Assembly (NCBI GenBank): GCA_016292155.1
Contig: JAEFBC010000136.1
Span: forward strand, 1-40,845
DNA from: Saccharofermentans sp.
GTDB lineage: Bacteria > Bacillota > Clostridia > Saccharofermentanales > Saccharofermentanaceae
Length of the DNA: 40,845 bases
Reading direction: 5' to 3'
Under the pieces are notes generated by a model. It was not told the origin of the DNA. It was given only the letters and a program-made list of their open reading frames with translations, and made no database searches. The position numbers were made by a program, and so were the translations under genes. Of this stretch, positions 8,973-19,027 are shown one piece after another (position 1 is the stretch's first letter; every line of letters begins with the position of its first letter).

Positions 8973-11287
8973 TAGACGATTACGGTGCATTTGACCATAA
9001 TGCCGAAAAAGCGAACAAGGCAGACGCCGGTTCGGTCTTTAGACGCGCCTTCAAATTCCTCACCAACAGATATCTCGTTCTGGCCGTAGGATTCTCGGTA
9101 TTTGGCGTGATAATCCTCATCATGACCATACAGCTTCAGTTCTCAGGCTACCAGAAGACACTTTCCGAGAGTTCATCCGGTATCATCAGACAGTATTCGT
9201 CACAGGCACCGAGAGGCAATATCTACGACAACAAGGGCGTCCTTCTCGCGTCGACTAACGAATATAACAGCGTAATGATCGCCAATGCATATTTGGACGA
9301 TGCTTCGCTCAATTCTCTCTGCCTTGAGCTGTCCTATCTTTTTGATCAGTATCACTGCATACACGTGTCAGATCTTGACCAGTACTTCGTTCTTGATCCG
9401 AAGGCCAGATTCCTTAAAGAAGAGGCTAAGATCAGAAAATGGCAGACTGATGCGAATCTTTTCGACCTTAAGGACTATGCGTCCGGCGTTATCGTTACTT
9501 TCTCAGACGACTATGTTAAGACAGATCCGAACGTATTCTTCCTTTATCTGCGCCGCAAGTTCAATATCGACAACAGCTATACTATCGAAGAAGCGTACAG
9601 GATCATAAGGATCAGATACCAGATCTTCTCCGATAACTGGGCATTCATTAAGGGTACGCCGGTTAAGATCGCTACAGATGTCCCTGATGAACTTATCAGA
9701 AAATTTGAAGAGCAGAACTATCACTATATGGGTATCGTTGCAGGCAAGGAATATGCCAGAACGTACTCATCGGAAGCTCTTTATGCGAGCCATGTCTTAG
9801 GCTACTGCGGCAAGATCTCGAGCGTTTCATATTCCAGCCTTGCACAGTTTGGATATACGAGTGATGACGTTGTAGGCAAAGCCGGTGTTGAAGCGCAGAT
9901 GGAAAGATATCTGCACGGTAGCAGCGGTACAACACCTTACAGTATCTGGACCAAGAATGGTGAAGAGGGACTTTTCGTTCCTTACAATTACGGTATGCAG
10001 CCGGTTGAAGGCGCGACAGTATACCTTACGATCGACTCGAGAATCCAGGAAGTCGGAATGGAAGCTCTTAAGGAATACATCCTTCAGGAGAAGGAAACCG
10101 ATATTTCAGGATTCAAGACGGCGTCAGCCGGTGCTTTCGTTCTGATGAATGTTAATACCGGTGCCATCGTCGCGATGGGTTCTTATCCGAACTATGACCC
10201 GAACGACTTTATCCTGCAGAACTACGGTTCCGAGCAGGCCAAAGAGCAGGTTAAATGGTACCTTGGTGTAGATGCGTATGAAGAGATCACAGCAGCAGAC
10301 CTTCCTTTGTGGAACCGTGCGATCATGTCAATGTATGCGCCCGGCTCAACATTTAAGCCCTGTACGGCTCTGGCTGGATTAGAGAGCGGTGCCATAACGC
10401 CGACCCAGACAAGGATCGCCTGTGTGAGCCCTTATGACGTTGACGGTTGGAAGTTCCGTTGTTTGGAGTATCCTAACGGCGGTCACGGCTACCTTACTCT
10501 TGATGATGCTATGGCTCAGTCATGCAATATCTACTTCATGATCCTCGGTATCCGTACCGGTATCGACAATATATCTGCAATGGCAAACAGATTCGGTCTG
10601 GGTGTTAAGTCCGGAATCGATCTTCCCGGCGAGATCTCAGGCGTCATGTCCAGCCGTGAGAATAAGAGACTTACAAGACAGTCCGTCTACGATAAGACAT
10701 GGTTCCCGTCAAATACGGCGCAGGCTTCCATCGGCCAGTTCGATAACTGCTTTACGATCCTTCAGCTTTGCAGATATACCGCAGGAATCGCCACAAACAA
10801 GCTTTGCACGCCTTATGTAGTCGATAAGGTAGTCGCAAGTGACGGAACTGTCCTTTATGAAGGCCAGCAGGAATCTGTTGATATCGGCATTTCAGAAGAT
10901 AACATCAAGGCTGTAAGAAAGGCCATGATCAGTGCCGCTTACGGTTCTTACTACTACAATTCGACGATCGGAAACGCGTTTAACAGAGATGAATATCCGA
11001 TCAAGATGGCATGTAAGACGGGTACGGCCGAGACGGGATTCGAGGATTCACGTAAAGAGTATTCTAATGGTCTCTTCATTTGTTATGCGCCTAACGATAA
11101 TCCGGAAGTTGCTCTGGCTCTCGTGGTTGAGAAAGGTAAGTGGGGTTCATCCTCAGTAGGTATCGCGAAAAAGATCATGGCTGCATATTTCAACCAGCCG
11201 ATGAACAGGCTGAAGACAACATATCCCCAGGGCAATCCGATGGTCGGTGACTATCTGCCGCCTTCAAACTCAAGGAGCCGTGGTTAA
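8957..11287 (+). CDS. mrdA: Penicillin-binding protein 2, elongation transpeptidase
   Basis: This class B penicillin-binding protein crosslinks peptidoglycan during sidewall growth. The 776 residues comprise a cytoplasmic N-terminus, one membrane anchor at about 41-64, a PBP dimerisation/pedestal domain starting at APRGNIYDNKG, and a transpeptidase domain. Catalytic motifs are intact: STFK at 464-467 (nucleophile Ser464), SCN at 522-524 and KTGT at 687-690. The length is larger than E. coli PBP2 but typical for clostridia. The gene is preceded by a GGGTGGTGG ribosome site within mreD. RodA, its usual glycosyltransferase partner, is not next to it. Confidence 0.94.
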   Translation: MARNLIDDYGAFDHNAEKANKADAGSVFRRAFKFLTNRYLVLAVGFSVFGVIILIMTIQLQFSGYQKTLSESSSGIIRQYSSQAPRGNIYDNKGVLLASTNEYNSVMIANAYLDDASLNSLCLELSYLFDQYHCIHVSDLDQYFVLDPKARFLKEEAKIRKWQTDANLFDLKDYASGVIVTFSDDYVKTDPNVFFLYLRRKFNIDNSYTIEEAYRIIRIRYQIFSDNWAFIKGTPVKIATDVPDELIRKFEEQNYHYMGIVAGKEYARTYSSEALYASHVLGYCGKISSVSYSSLAQFGYTSDDVVGKAGVEAQMERYLHGSSGTTPYSIWTKNGEEGLFVPYNYGMQPVEGATVYLTIDSRIQEVGMEALKEYILQEKETDISGFKTASAGAFVLMNVNTGAIVAMGSYPNYDPNDFILQNYGSEQAKEQVKWYLGVDAYEEITAADLPLWNRAIMSMYAPGSTFKPCTALAGLESGAITPTQTRIACVSPYDVDGWKFRCLEYPNGGHGYLTLDDAMAQSCNIYFMILGIRTGIDNISAMANRFGLGVKSGIDLPGEISGVMSSRENKRLTRQSVYDKTWFPSNTAQASIGQFDNCFTILQLCRYTAGIATNKLCTPYVVDKVVASDGTVLYEGQQESVDIGISEDNIKAVRKAMISAAYGSYYYNSTIGNAFNRDEYPIKMACKTGTAETGFEDSRKEYSNGLFICYAPNDNPEVALALVVEKGKWGSSSVGIAKKIMAAYFNQPMNRLKTTYPQGNPMVGDYLPPSNSRSRG

Positions 11288-11305
11288 ACAATTTATAAAA
11301 GATCA

Positions 11306-11330
11306 GATGTTTGTGAAAACATCAATTTTC
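11306..11330 (+). terminator. Weak hairpin after mrdA
   Basis: GATGTTT (11306-11312) and AAACATC (11317-11323) make a 7-bp stem with a GTGA loop, followed by AATTTTC. The stem is AT-rich and the T-run short, so termination would be partial at best. Confidence 0.35.
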
Positions 11331-11357
11331 GGATTGTTGATTTGTAATAATAATTAG

Positions 11358-11386
11358 TTGCTCAAAAACACAATCTATTGTACAAT
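11358..11386 (+). promoter_or_regulatory. Promoter of the MGS-like / hydrolase gene pair
   Basis: TTGCTC (11358-11363), a 17-bp spacer and TACAAT (11381-11386) form a good sigma-A-type promoter. The start point is near 11393, about 26 nt before the ATG at 11419, whose ribosome site is GGGAGA. Confidence 0.68.
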
Positions 11387-11418
11387 CTGTTCAGTATCGT
11401 TTTAATGGGAGATTTCGG

Positions 11419-11811
11419 ATGAAAATAGTTTTGATGGCTGACAACAGGAAGACCGAGCTTTTGGTCAACTTCTGCATTGCCTACAAGCCTTTGCTTGAGA
11501 AACATCAGCTCATCTCTGTATATAACACTGCAAAACTTCTTAAGTCTGCTGCTGATCTGGAGGTTTCAGGTCTTTCAGTAGATTATTCCAGCGGCTTTGA
11601 GCAATTGGCTTCCAGAGCTGAGTATAACGGAATCGACTGTGTAATTTATCTGAGGGACGGCCGTCAGGTAGGCGAGTCCAATCCTTTCGAGCTTCTGGAC
11701 GTATGCGACCAGAACACGATCCCTTATGCTACCAATATCGCTTCAGCCGAGATCTTAGTTACCGCCATTGACAGCGGTGCTCTTGATTACCGCGAATGGA
11801 CAGCAGGCTGA
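11419..11811 (+). CDS. Methylglyoxal-synthase-fold protein, probably catalytically inactive
   Basis: The overall pattern matches methylglyoxal synthase, which converts dihydroxyacetone phosphate to methylglyoxal: KPLLEKH at 23-29, IDCVIYLRDG at 72-81, and IPYATNIASAE at 101-111. The catalytic and phosphate-binding residues known from the E. coli enzyme are mostly gone. The His19-Asp20 pair is Asp8-Asn9, the TGTTG loop is VYNTA (34-38), the GGDQQ loop with its catalytic Asp reads SGFEQ (58-62), and the HDPD segment reads SNPF (87-90). Only Asp80 (about E. coli Asp91) persists. I infer a non-enzymatic, perhaps ligand-sensing role. In many clostridia mgsA lies near mrdA/min/rodA, so this may be a decayed or repurposed copy in its ancestral place. 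It overlaps the next gene by 16 bp. Confidence 0.75.
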   Translation: MKIVLMADNRKTELLVNFCIAYKPLLEKHQLISVYNTAKLLKSAADLEVSGLSVDYSSGFEQLASRAEYNGIDCVIYLRDGRQVGESNPFELLDVCDQNTIPYATNIASAEILVTAIDSGALDYREWTAG

Positions 11812-12449
11812 TCCGTATCCCTTTAGGACCGTTAGAGTCCAATATGTATTTAATCACCGGCTCGTCCGGTGTTTATATTATTGACCCTTCTGTTTCTCCT
11901 GAAAGGGCGGAGGATTATACGAAGATCTCAGGTCTTTCCAAAGGTGAGGCATCTGTAAAAGCGCTCTTTCTGACCCATGGCCACCACGATCACATCAAAT
12001 ACATCAGTGACTGGGTCAAGGCATATCCGTCTGTTCAGGTCTTCTTCAGCGGCAATGACAGTGAGCTATTGCCCAACGGCTTCATGAACTGCTCTTATAT
12101 GGAAGGTTCTGAAGTTTTATATAGCTTCAAGTTTACTGATCTTGCCGGCACAGATGGCCAGACCGTATATAAGGATGACGGGATCGAGATCAAATCTTAT
12201 GAGACACCGGGTCATACGATGGGAAGCTTATGTTTCCTGGCAGATCTTGGCAGCGATAAGATGATGTTTACGGGTGATACTGTTTTCAGCGGCTCTGTAG
12301 GCCGCACAGATATGCCGGGCGGATCTTCCAAGCTGATGATGGAGTCTGTAAAGAAGATTAGCAAGTTCGATCCTGACCTTAAGATCTATCCCGGTCACGG
12401 CCCCGGATCCACCATCGGAGACGAGATAAAGTTCAATCCTTTTTTCTAG
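11796..12449 (+). CDS. Metallo-beta-lactamase-fold hydrolase, glyoxalase II-like
   Basis: This 217-residue cytoplasmic protein has the two-metal hydrolase signature: HGHHDH at 61-66 (H61, H63, D65, H66), ETPGHTMGS with His140, FTGDT with Asp161, and PGHGPGS with His201. The family includes hydroxyacylglutathione hydrolase and many thioester hydrolases of unknown substrate; the long C-terminal substrate domain of true glyoxalase II is missing. The start ATG 11796 lies inside the MGS-like gene in another frame, so the two proteins are probably made together. A link to methylglyoxal detoxification is tempting but unproven, because the partner appears inactive. Confidence 0.85.
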   Translation: MDSRLIRIPLGPLESNMYLITGSSGVYIIDPSVSPERAEDYTKISGLSKGEASVKALFLTHGHHDHIKYISDWVKAYPSVQVFFSGNDSELLPNGFMNCSYMEGSEVLYSFKFTDLAGTDGQTVYKDDGIEIKSYETPGHTMGSLCFLADLGSDKMMFTGDTVFSGSVGRTDMPGGSSKLMMESVKKISKFDPDLKIYPGHGPGSTIGDEIKFNPFF

Positions 12450-12534
12450 GTTTTGTTATAAATAGGATAGAAAAGAAATCCTTTCTTTAAATAATCCTTG
12501 AAATGCAATAAATAAAGGCGTTACAGCCGTTTTA

Positions 12535-12564
12535 AACGTCCGTTTTGACGGGCGTTTGTTTTTG
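12535..12564 (+). terminator. Rho-independent terminator
   Basis: AACGTCCG (12535-12542), loop TTTTGA, CGGGCGTT (12549-12556) and TGTTTTTG form an 8-bp stem with a T-rich tail. It would end transcription from the MGS-like/hydrolase pair 85 bp upstream. The tail runs directly into the TTGTCGR array. Confidence 0.85.
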
Positions 12565-12626
12565 TCGATTTTGTCGGTTTTTGTCGAGTTTTGTATGGTA
12601 AATCAAAGGCTTTTCCATTGTAGAAT
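12562..12626 (+). promoter_or_regulatory. Triple TTGTCGR array and -10 upstream of the TadE-like cluster
   Basis: TTGTCGA (12562-12568), TTGTCGG (12571-12577) and TTGTCGA (12581-12587) repeat at 9-10 bp, about one helical turn, with a degenerate fourth copy TTGTATG at 12591. A -10-like TAGAAT lies at 12621-12626 with no proper -35, 33 bp past the last full copy. This resembles an activator-dependent promoter. The same core repeats occur before comEC, there followed by TAGAAT at 795. Confidence 0.5.
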
Positions 12627-12647
12627 CTCCCAAAAAGGAGGTGCCTT

Positions 12648-12965
12648 ATGTCTTCACTGGAATCAGCTATTTGTTTTTCTCTTATCCTTGTTCTTCTGGC
12701 TTTCATGATCGCAGGTCCCGAAGCAATTGCCCTTGATTCTTTTCAAACGGCAAAAGACGGCGGTAATGAACTCTTTTACATGGAAAAGGACAGGGATGTT
12801 CTATACAAAAATAATGTGAGGGGCGTTGACTGTTACGATGCTTCTCCCGAGAAGCTCTGCACATTCCTTACCGGTATCTCGGATAACTTCAGGCTGTTCT
12901 ATGGAACAACATTCGATCTTGCGAATGATCAGGCTGGAAAGGAGGTCCCGGATGAGGAGAATTAA
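12648..12965 (+). CDS. Short TadE-like secreted or membrane protein
   Basis: The 105-residue protein opens with SSLESAICFSLILVLLAF, the pseudopilin-like pattern of a small polar head with Glu near position 5 followed by one hydrophobic helix (about 7-30). The remaining 75 residues are polar and unrecognised, with two Cys (62 and 70). Unlike classical prepilins it has no basic leader ending in Gly before the helix: translation begins almost at the mature N-terminus. The ribosome site AAAGGAGGTG is very strong. It overlaps the next gene by 14 bp. TadE membership is inferred only from the N-terminal pattern and context. Confidence 0.7.
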   Translation: MSSLESAICFSLILVLLAFMIAGPEAIALDSFQTAKDGGNELFYMEKDRDVLYKNNVRGVDCYDASPEKLCTFLTGISDNFRLFYGTTFDLANDQAGKEVPDEEN

Positions 12966-14313
12966 CCGTAAAACAAGAACTAAACATGGTGCTTCAACGA
13001 TGTTCCTGGCGATAATCATGTCTGCGCTGGTACTTGTCGAATGCACTTATCTCTCGTTCGTCTGGAATCTTGATTATGCCTTAAGCGTAAATGTTGCCTT
13101 GAAGAACCAGATCGAGACCATCTTAAGCGACTATAACAGGCAGCTATACAGTATCTACGGCATTTATGCCTTTTCGATAGAAGGAATCGACAACGAGTGT
13201 TTTGAGAAAGCTCTCGAGATAAACGACCTTGAATCCAGATCCGAGCTGTATATTTCAGGTAAACAGAGATTTACCTGTGAAGACTTAAAGAAAGCGATCA
13301 ATTCGTATTACTGGTACAGAGGCACCGGAATCGGCTTTAAGAGCGTTGTCCAAGGCTACAGGGACATGATCTTAGAGCTCGATAAGAAGGGAATACTGCA
13401 GAAAGTCGGACAGTTCATGAAGAGTCCTGCCGCAGAGTATGTATCAAAGATACTGTCAGGCTCTGAATCTGCATCCGAATGGATCACGAAAGCAGGAGAT
13501 GCACTTAATATCGATGAGCTCACGGAAGAGGCAGACAGTATCGATTCGTTAAGCTCGGATTACAAGAACGCGGTCAAAGATTACGGGATCAATATAAAGA
13601 TCGACGCGGCCGAGTTTGATTCGCTCCTTAAAGCCGTCTCCAGGCTCGAGAAAACATATGCTGCATTATCTGACAACTCCAACGGCATGATCACCAAATG
13701 CAACGCCTCGCATTACTGTGCTTACAATTTTGACTGCTATTTCAGACCTTCAGGTGATGCTTCGATCAACGGCACGTCATTTGATTCGGTTCACGGAAAA
13801 AGAAAGGCTGACTGTGAATACATAATTACCGGCAGCGGAACCGAAGCTGCCACTGCGGAAGTCAGTTTCCTTATAGTTCACGTCCTTGTCGCATCCTGCA
13901 TGCTTAAAGACTTTGCCAATGAGAAGTTCAGGAACACGATGGAGGTTATTGCCAGGGTAATATCAGCGATTATAACCGCGGTAAGCGAAGGCGCGGTCAA
14001 TATCGATTACAGGATCATCGCAGTCGGTCTTACTTTCTATTGCGCCCTCGTTCAGGCAATCAAAGAGTATTACGCTGTGCTTAACGGCGGCAGGGCGGTT
14101 ATCTTCGAATATGACCGCGAGAAGATCGTTACCTTTAACTACAGGGATTTCCTTTATCTTTTCAGTCTTTGCGTGCCTTTGGATACGCTTCTAGAAAGAA
14201 GCCTCACAGTTCTTGAGAGGGACTACGGAAAACTCTATAAGGGACTGACTCTGGAAGCGGATTACAGGGGACAGACATATGCTCTCACGAAGTCATACAT
14301 GCTTTATGAGTAA
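12952..14313 (+). CDS. DUF5702-like membrane-anchored extracellular protein
   Basis: The 453-residue protein has a basic N-terminus (MRRINRKTRTKHG), one membrane helix (about 15-37), and a large extracellular region beginning with a helical stretch (NVALKNQIETILSDYNRQLYSIYG). A second hydrophobic stretch lies at about 300-315 and another near 350-368. The pattern is that of DUF5702 proteins, which in clostridia occur beside TadE-like genes. The HGASTM segment resembles a pilin-type Gly-ending leader, but the +5 Glu is missing. The start ATG 12952 follows GGAGG at 12941; a longer frame back to 12826 is shadow. It is followed 13 bp later by another TadE-like gene. Function unknown. Confidence 0.72.
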   Translation: MRRINRKTRTKHGASTMFLAIIMSALVLVECTYLSFVWNLDYALSVNVALKNQIETILSDYNRQLYSIYGIYAFSIEGIDNECFEKALEINDLESRSELYISGKQRFTCEDLKKAINSYYWYRGTGIGFKSVVQGYRDMILELDKKGILQKVGQFMKSPAAEYVSKILSGSESASEWITKAGDALNIDELTEEADSIDSLSSDYKNAVKDYGINIKIDAAEFDSLLKAVSRLEKTYAALSDNSNGMITKCNASHYCAYNFDCYFRPSGDASINGTSFDSVHGKRKADCEYIITGSGTEAATAEVSFLIVHVLVASCMLKDFANEKFRNTMEVIARVISAIITAVSEGAVNIDYRIIAVGLTFYCALVQAIKEYYAVLNGGRAVIFEYDREKIVTFNYRDFLYLFSLCVPLDTLLERSLTVLERDYGKLYKGLTLEADYRGQTYALTKSYMLYE

Positions 14314-14326
14314 AGGAGAACCTGAC

Positions 14327-15337
14327 ATGAAATATAAAAACAAGCGCGGTTCAGTGACTTTGGAATCGGCGATCGCATTTACCGTCACGATCGTCTTTAT
14401 TGCTTCGATCGTTTCTGCCATAGATTTTTACCGCACGGATATCCTCATGAGAAGGTCTGTCGAGCAGACTTGCGAGAAGATGGCGCTCCTTTATCCTGTT
14501 TCTGTTCCTGCAAGTGATCTTGTATCCTCAGCAGTCAATGCTTTTCCTGATCTCGGTATCGGGAATACCAAAGGCGCCGAAGTCATCGCGAAAGTGGCGT
14601 CCGCAGGCATGGGCTTCGATCAGAAGACAGGTCACACGATCAGGGAGCTTATCCTTCAGGGCCTGTTCTCGAAAACAATGGAAGAGCAGATTAGAAAAGC
14701 CTTTATCGAGCGTAACGGCGGCTCAGAATTCTTTGCACCTGATGAGATAGAAGTGTTTTTCGCCGTAAACGACAGACATAACATCATTGAGGTGGTTACG
14801 GATTATTCGGTCGTGACAATAGCTGGAAAGAAGACCAGGAGCATTTATTCTGTGATCCCGCTCTATGGCGAGCCCATCCTGATGCTCAACGGGGAAGAAC
14901 ATAAGGAGGCTCAGGAAGAGGATAAAGACGGTATCTGGTCACTTAATAATTTTGACAGGGGAGATGCGTTCAGGGAAAAGTACGGAGCCAACCTTCCCAA
15001 GACCTTCCCTGTGGTGGATTCGGTCAACGGCGGGGAAGTTACGGCCATAAGGAGCATCGATCTGACTTCGCCTTACTATCAGGACACCAAGAATATCGAA
15101 AAGAAGATAATGGCCGATATCAAGTCCCTTAAAAGATTTGAACCTCAGACTGCCACGATAAACGGACAAAAATACAGTGTCGACAGGGTTGATTCCAGAC
15201 ATCTTAAGGTTATAATACCTGAAAACTCCGGCTCGATCGGTAAGGAAACCATCGAGAATCTCAAGGGATATGCCTTTGTACAGGGCGTTATACTCGATAT
15301 CAGCGAGTACGGGACCTCGGAAAGATACAGCAACTGA
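14327..15337 (+). CDS. TadE-like pseudopilin family protein, extended
   Basis: The 336-residue protein starts MKYKNKRGSVTLESAIAFTV, a textbook type IV prepilin-like leader: basic residues, Gly8 at the expected cleavage point, then Glu at +5 and a hydrophobic helix to about residue 31. This is the TadE/TadG signature. The C-terminal 130 residues (about 205-336) contain paired segments around KRFEPQTATINGQKYSVDRV and look like a separate globular domain that I do not recognise. Ribosome site AAAGGAG precedes ATG 14327. No prepilin peptidase, secretion ATPase or platform protein is visible in the window, so any assembly system must be encoded elsewhere. Confidence 0.72.
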   Translation: MKYKNKRGSVTLESAIAFTVTIVFIASIVSAIDFYRTDILMRRSVEQTCEKMALLYPVSVPASDLVSSAVNAFPDLGIGNTKGAEVIAKVASAGMGFDQKTGHTIRELILQGLFSKTMEEQIRKAFIERNGGSEFFAPDEIEVFFAVNDRHNIIEVVTDYSVVTIAGKKTRSIYSVIPLYGEPILMLNGEEHKEAQEEDKDGIWSLNNFDRGDAFREKYGANLPKTFPVVDSVNGGEVTAIRSIDLTSPYYQDTKNIEKKIMADIKSLKRFEPQTATINGQKYSVDRVDSRHLKVIIPENSGSIGKETIENLKGYAFVQGVILDISEYGTSERYSN

Positions 15338-15353
15338 CATACCTGCCCCTTTA

Positions 15354-15382
15354 TTGTATTAAAAATAATAATTTGTTATTAT
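15354..15382 (+). promoter_or_regulatory. Promoter upstream of the small membrane protein-yerC-secA run
   Basis: TTGTAT (15354-15359), 17-bp spacer, TATTAT (15377-15382), with TG one base before the -10 (extended -10). The start point is near 15389. It is the only clear promoter before secA, so it may drive all three genes. Confidence 0.68.
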
Positions 15383-15409
15383 GTATTGGTATGTTTGGAG
15401 GTATGTAAA

Positions 15410-15643
15410 TTGAGACATAATAACAGCGTAAGACGCCCGAGTCTTGCTAATTCAAAAATCACTACCGACAAGACGGCGTCTCTTTCAATTGGGGACTCTC
15501 TTAGGAAAGCCAAGACAAATCTTATTTTCTCCAGATTGCTTCTGGGCATTCTTCTCATGCTTGCTGCAACGGTTATCTTTGCGGCAGTATATCTTGGATA
15601 TGCCAAGCCGATCTGGGACTATATCCTGAGAGTCGTTTCGTAA
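15410..15643 (+). CDS. Small single-pass membrane protein, unknown
   Basis: The 77-residue product starts at TTG 15410, eight bases after GGAGG (15397-15401). It has a basic, Ser/Thr-rich cytoplasmic head of about 38 residues and one membrane helix (about 43-66, LLLGILLMLAATVIFAAVYL), ending in a short tail WDYILRVVS. I do not recognise a family. It lies 21 bp before the YerC-like gene and shares its promoter. A role in secretion or envelope biology is suggested only by its position ahead of secA. Confidence 0.6.
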   Translation: MRHNNSVRRPSLANSKITTDKTASLSIGDSLRKAKTNLIFSRLLLGILLMLAATVIFAAVYLGYAKPIWDYILRVVS

Positions 15644-15664
15644 TTACGGGTAAAAGGGGACAAG

Positions 15665-16090
15665 ATGGACGACATTAAGGACAACCATTTTACGGAAAGT
15701 GAGTTAGAGGAATTAACAGATCTTTATAACGCCATGCTGACTATGAGGGACAGCACTGAGATGCATAAATTCTTTGTGGATCTCTGCTCGATAAATGAGC
15801 TTCACTCATTCCTTCACCGTTGGCAGATCGTAAGAAGGATCGAACAGGGGAAGAGCTACGAGGAGATCATCAAAGAGATCTCACCGGCAGAGGAAACTTC
15901 AGCCGACAAGGCTGGCGACGGCAAGAAATCAACCGGCAGGGTTCGTGGCAAGGCCAGATCTTCAACGAAGGTCAGCTCCACGACTATTTCGAGAGTCAAG
16001 AACTGCTATGTAAATCCCGAAGGCGGATACAGAACGGCACTTGAAAGACTCAAGGAAGCTTCCGGAGAAAATAACGAACAAAAACAATAA
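15665..16090 (+). CDS. TrpR/YerC-YecD family DNA-binding protein with a basic insertion
   Basis: The 141-residue protein carries the TrpR-like helix-turn-helix: LCSINELHSFLHRWQIVRRI (40-59), SYEEIIKEI (64-72) and TTISRVKNCYV (106-116). In ordinary YerC proteins the last two segments are almost adjacent; here about 30 residues, rich in Lys, Arg, Gly and Ser (about 73-102, including GRVRGKARSSTK), separate the two helices. The reading frame is open and the flanks are conserved, so this is an in-frame insertion rather than a frameshift. The N-terminal 30 residues and the C-terminal GENNEQKQ tail are also extra. It sits 14 bp before secA. Target genes are unknown. Confidence 0.85.
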   Translation: MDDIKDNHFTESELEELTDLYNAMLTMRDSTEMHKFFVDLCSINELHSFLHRWQIVRRIEQGKSYEEIIKEISPAEETSADKAGDGKKSTGRVRGKARSSTKVSSTTISRVKNCYVNPEGGYRTALERLKEASGENNEQKQ

Positions 16091-16104
16091 AGGTAACGGA
16101 CAAA

Positions 16105-18900
<2,796 letters not shown>

Positions 18901-18928
18901 TTCTTAAACCTTAAGATTTAAAAAATTT

Positions 18929-18964
18929 ACCGGGTTGGCATATCGAGTGCCGGCCCGGTTTTTT
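18929..18964 (+). terminator. Strong Rho-independent terminator after secA
   Basis: ACCGGGTTGGCA (18929-18940), a 7-nt loop and TGCCGGCCCGGT form a 12-bp stem with two G-T pairs, followed by a run of T. It separates the secA transcript from punA. Confidence 0.93.
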
Positions 18965-19015
18965 ATGTTATGATTTTTGGCCGTATATTCAATCGCGAAA
19001 ATAAAAAATAAATAT

Positions 19016-19021
19016 TATAAT
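19016..19021 (+). promoter_or_regulatory. Perfect -10 immediately before punA
   Basis: TATAAT at 19016-19021 lies six bases before ATG 19028, so the start point would fall at or next to the A of the ATG. No good -35 is seen at 16-18 bp, and no Shine-Dalgarno sequence precedes the ATG. This is compatible with a leaderless mRNA, or with a chance AT-rich match. Confidence 0.4.
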
Positions 19022-19027
19022 TGTCCT

